From NCBI GenBank assembly GCA_035556135.1, contig DATMFO010000003.1, forward strand, positions 1,550,001 to 1,614,000: a stretch of 64,000 nucleotides of DNA, written 5' to 3'. The DNA comes from ZC4RG30 sp035556135. Its GTDB lineage: Bacteria > Pseudomonadota > Gammaproteobacteria > Steroidobacterales > Steroidobacteraceae. Both the position numbers and the translations under genes were made by a program. Below are positions 61,037-64,000 of the stretch, in pieces (the first letter of the stretch is position 1; each line of letters begins with the position of its first letter). The notes under the pieces are model-generated. The model was not told the DNA's origin. It was given only the letters and a program-made list of their open reading frames with translations, and ran no database searches.

Positions 61037-64000
61037 TCAATGCGGGGCTTCGGAAGCCGGCAGGGCCGGTGCGCCAGCCTCGCTGCCCTTCAGGCGGTCG
61101 ATCAGCCGCGAAAGGTACTGCGGCGAGCGGGTATTTCGCGCGATCTTCAGGTAAAGCGCCGGCACCACGAACATGGTGAGGGCCACCGCGAACACCGAAC
61201 CGAAGAACACCGTGGCACCGATGGACTGGCGGCTTTCGGCACCGGCGCCCGTGGCAATGGCCAGCGGCACCGCGCCAGCGGCCGTGGCCAGGGTGGTCAT
61301 CGCCACCGGCCGCAGGCGCGTGACCGAGGCCTCGATGATGGCTTCGGCGAACTCCACGCCCCGGTCGCGCAGCTGGTTGGCGAACTCGACGATGAGGATG
61401 CCGTTCTTGCTGGCGATGCCGATCAGCATCACCGCGCCGATCTGGCTGAAGATGTTGATGGAGGAGCCGTACAGCCACAGCCCGATCAGCGCGCCGGTGA
61501 GCGCCATTGGCACGGCGGCGAGGATCACCAGCGGGTGCACGAAACTCTCGAACTGCGCCGCCAGCACCAGGTACACGATGAGCATCGCGAAGGCAAAGGT
61601 GAGCATCAGGCCGCCGGAGGAGCGCTTCAGTTCCCGCGACTCGCCGTCGTATTCGATCTGGATGGGCACGTCACCCTGCTGCTGGCGCACCACCCCTTCC
61701 AGGTATTCCAGCGCATCGCCCAGTGCGTAGCCCGGTCCGAGGTTCGCGCTCACCATCACCGACCGCAGGCGGTTGAAGCGGCGCAGTTCCGAGGCGGCGC
61801 CACCCTCCTGGATGCTCACCACGCTGGCCAGCGGCACCAGCTGGCCGCTGCGTGCGGAGCGCACGTAGATGTTGTCGAGGTCGCCCACGGAGGCGCGCTG
61901 CTCGTCGCGGGCCTGCAGCACCACGTTGTATTCATCGCCGCCCATGGGGAAGGTGCCCACCACACGCGAGCCCAGCATGGTTTCCAGCGCGCGCGACACG
62001 TCGGTCACCGACACACCGAGGTCGGCGGCCTTGTTGCGGTCCACCGCCACGCGCAGCTGCGGCTGGCGTTCCTCGTAGTCCATCTCGAGGTTGGTGAGGC
62101 GCGGGTTCTCCGCGGACGCCACGGCGATCACCTTGTTGGCCACGTCGGCCACCTGCTGGAACTCCGGTCCCTGCAGCACCACCTGCACCGGCTTGCCCGA
62201 CCCGCCCAGTCCGCCTGGCGTGCGCGGCACCACGCGCGCGCCGGAAACGTCCTGCATGCGCCGCTGCAGCCGCGCCACGATCTGCTCGGCGGTGTCGGGG
62301 CGCTCGCCCCAGGACTTCAGCGGCAGGAACACCATGCCGTTGCTCACCGAGGCCTGGTTGTTCCAGTTGCCCGTGCGGCGGATGACGCGCGTGGCATTGC
62401 CGCGCTCGACTTCATCGTAGGCGATGGCGGCGACCAGCTCGAGCTGGCGCTGCGTGTAGTCCATGCTCGAGCCTTCCGGCGCCTGCACCATGATCTGCAC
62501 GCGGCCGCGATCCTCACGCGGGGCCAGCTCGGTGGCCAGCTGCATGCCCTTCCAGGGCCAGCCCACCACCAGCAGCGAGATCATCAGCACCGCCGAAACC
62601 CCGGCCGCCGAAAGCAGCCAGGCCGGCCGCGCGCCACCCAGTGTCCAGCGCAGCATGTTGCCGTAGGAGCGTGCGGAGGCCTGGAACAGCCGGTCCACCG
62701 CCGCCGCGAGCCGCCCGCGATGGATGCCGTTGGCGAACAGCTTCGAGGTCATCATCGGTGTGAGCGTGAGCGCCACCAGCGCGGAGAACAGCACCGCCGC
62801 CGCGATGGACACGCCGAACTCGGAGAACAGGCGCCCCACATTGCCCTGCAGGTAGGAGATTGGGAGGAACACGGACACCAGCACCAGCGTGGTGGCGATC
62901 ACCGCGAAGCCGATCTCGCGGCTGCCGTTGATGGCCGCCAGCAGCGGTGGCTCCTTCAGCTCGATGCGGCGCACGATGTTCTCGAGCACCACGATGGCGT
63001 CGTCGACCACCAGGCCAATGGCCAGCACGGCGCCCAGCAGCGTCAGCGTGTTGATGGAATAGCCCAGCGCCGACATCACCACTGCGGCTGCCAGGATGGA
63101 CACGGGAATGGTCGCCGCCGGGATCAGCGTGGCGCGCAGGGTGCCGAGGAACAGGAAGATCACCACCAGCACGATCACGCCGGTCTCCGCCAGCACCAGC
63201 ATCACCTTCTGCATGGACTCGCGGATGAACACCGAGTTGTCGATGTTCACCTCGAAGCTGATGTCCTCCGGCAGGCCCTCGCGGATCAGCAGCATTTCCT
63301 TCTTCACCGCGTCCGCCACTTCCAGCACGTTGGCGGTGGACAGCGGCGTGACGGGCAGCAGCAGCGCGGGGCCCATCTCGGTGGCCGATCCGCCGCGATG
63401 GGTTTCCGCGGCGAGCTGCACCTGCGCCACCTCGCCCAGCCGCACCAGGTACCCCTCGACGCCGCGTCCGACCACCAGGTTGCGGAACTCCTCCTCGCTG
63501 CGCATCGCGGTATCGGTGCGCAGCGTGAATTCACGTTGCTGCGACTCGATGCGCCCGGCCGGCAGCTCGATGTTCTCGCTGCGCAGGGCGCTCTCGATGT
63601 CATTCACCGTGACCTTGCGCGCGGCCATGGCGGCACGATCCAGCCAGACGCGCATGGCGTAGCGGCGCGCGCCGTTGATGAACACGCTGGCCACGCCCGG
63701 CACCGCGCCGAGCCGGTCGACCAGGTAACGCTCGGCGTAGTCGGTGAGCTCCAGGCCGTTGCGCGTGTTGCTGGAGAGGATCACGATCAGCACCGCATCG
63801 GCGCCGCTCTCCACCTTCTCCACCTGCGGGGGATCGGCCTCGTCGGGCAGCCGCCCCATCACGCGGGTGACGCGGTCACGCACGTCGTTGGCGGCGGAGT
63901 CGATGTTGCGGCTGGCATTGAACAGCACGTCGATGCTGGCGCGCTCGTCGCGGCTGCGCGAGGTGACCTTGTCGACGCCCTCGAGCCCCGCCACCTCGTT
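61037..64000 (-). CDS. RND efflux transporter, HAE1/AcrB-like (5' end outside the window)
   Basis: This frame is open to the window edge, giving 987 residues of an inner-membrane proton-driven pump. Proton-relay Asp-Asp in GLVVDDAIVVLENI and the Lys in ASKNGILIVEF are intact. Two large periplasmic loops are seen, with the GSREIGFAVIATTLVLVSVFLP segment in the first helical set. Missing are only the N-terminal helix and the start of the first loop. No adaptor or outer-membrane factor is visible beside it; these would lie beyond the window. Confidence 0.93.
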   Translation of the reverse strand, partial: NEVAGLEGVDKVTSRSRDERASIDVLFNASRNIDSAANDVRDRVTRVMGRLPDEADPPQVEKVESGADAVLIVILSSNTRNGLELTDYAERYLVDRLGAVPGVASVFINGARRYAMRVWLDRAAMAARKVTVNDIESALRSENIELPAGRIESQQREFTLRTDTAMRSEEEFRNLVVGRGVEGYLVRLGEVAQVQLAAETHRGGSATEMGPALLLPVTPLSTANVLEVADAVKKEMLLIREGLPEDISFEVNIDNSVFIRESMQKVMLVLAETGVIVLVVIFLFLGTLRATLIPAATIPVSILAAAVVMSALGYSINTLTLLGAVLAIGLVVDDAIVVLENIVRRIELKEPPLLAAINGSREIGFAVIATTLVLVSVFLPISYLQGNVGRLFSEFGVSIAAAVLFSALVALTLTPMMTSKLFANGIHRGRLAAAVDRLFQASARSYGNMLRWTLGGARPAWLLSAAGVSAVLMISLLVVGWPWKGMQLATELAPREDRGRVQIMVQAPEGSSMDYTQRQLELVAAIAYDEVERGNATRVIRRTGNWNNQASVSNGMVFLPLKSWGERPDTAEQIVARLQRRMQDVSGARVVPRTPGGLGGSGKPVQVVLQGPEFQQVADVANKVIAVASAENPRLTNLEMDYEERQPQLRVAVDRNKAADLGVSVTDVSRALETMLGSRVVGTFPMGGDEYNVVLQARDEQRASVGDLDNIYVRSARSGQLVPLASVVSIQEGGAASELRRFNRLRSVMVSANLGPGYALGDALEYLEGVVRQQQGDVPIQIEYDGESRELKRSSGGLMLTFAFAMLIVYLVLAAQFESFVHPLVILAAVPMALTGALIGLWLYGSSINIFSQIGAVMLIGIASKNGILIVEFANQLRDRGVEFAEAIIEASVTRLRPVAMTTLATAAGAVPLAIATGAGAESRQSIGATVFFGSVFAVALTMFVVPALYLKIARNTRSPQYLSRLIDRLKGSEAGAPALPASEAPH

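Noticed and set aside
61037..64000. Possible link between the RND pump and the adaptor fragment at 44927
   Set aside because: They are 16 kb apart on opposite strands with unrelated operons between; nothing in the sequence connects them.

Overview
The window is a 64 kb piece of a high-GC gammaproteobacterial chromosome. The evidence is the gene order dsbD - tlpA-like - aroQ - accB - accC - prmA - zinc-ribbon protein - dusB - fis - purH - purD, known from Pseudomonas- and Xanthomonas-like genomes, together with rhlB divergent from trxA-rho, and plsB, greB, ttcA and lemA. The families present would fit a soil or freshwater lineage near Nevskiales/Steroidobacterales, but that placement is inference. 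No rRNA, tRNA, CRISPR array, insertion sequence or integrase gene was recognised, and no stretch longer than about 300 bases lacks a gene.

Layout. 1-9506: housekeeping cluster on the plus strand (disulfide relay, shikimate step, biotin carboxylase subunits, L11 methylation, tRNA dihydrouridine, Fis, purine synthesis). 9508-17143: alpha/beta hydrolase, then a seven-gene RDD / SpoIIM / membrane protein / DUF4129 / DUF4350 / MoxR / DUF58 operon thought to act at the envelope. 17153-22138: exported proteins (two predicted outer-membrane barrels, an esterase, and a trio of uncharacterised secreted proteins). 22139-28666: signal-transduction block (two sensor kinases, a degenerate EAL protein, an HTH-receiver protein). 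It is bounded on one side by rho and on the other by a stray 51-nt copy of the rho 3' end. 28680-32391: rho-trxA and divergent rhlB. 32410-36816: nucleotidase, PHP phosphatase, DUF465 protein, MscS channel and glpD. 36772-41473: minus-strand operon of a 47-aa protein, a contractile tail sheath-like protein, a hydrolase-fold protein and plsB. 41489-44682: L,D-transpeptidase, then lemA and two TPM-domain proteins. 44927-45367: an in-frame chimera of an efflux adaptor N-terminus and a LuxR-type DNA-binding C-terminus. 45391-51211: small protein, greB, homospermidine synthase, GST, sulfurtransferase, speA. 51215-54265: UvrD-type helicase, NUDIX hydrolase, small protein. 54267-60943: tightly overlapped minus-strand operon (M32 peptidase, ttcA, PTP-like phosphatase, zinc peptidase, ATP-grasp ligase, CpcT-like lipoprotein, LptF-like permease). 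61037-64000: truncated RND pump.

Translational coupling is the dominant organisation: many neighbours share ATGA, GTGA or TTGA start/stop overlaps, and several starts are GTG or TTG. Most of the window is ordinary core genome. The points of interest are the rho 3'-end repeat flanking the signalling block, the adaptor/LuxR chimera, the lone tail sheath homologue in the plsB operon, the ATP-grasp/zinc peptidase operon, the degenerate EAL and hydrolase proteins, and a low-GC patch inside dusB.
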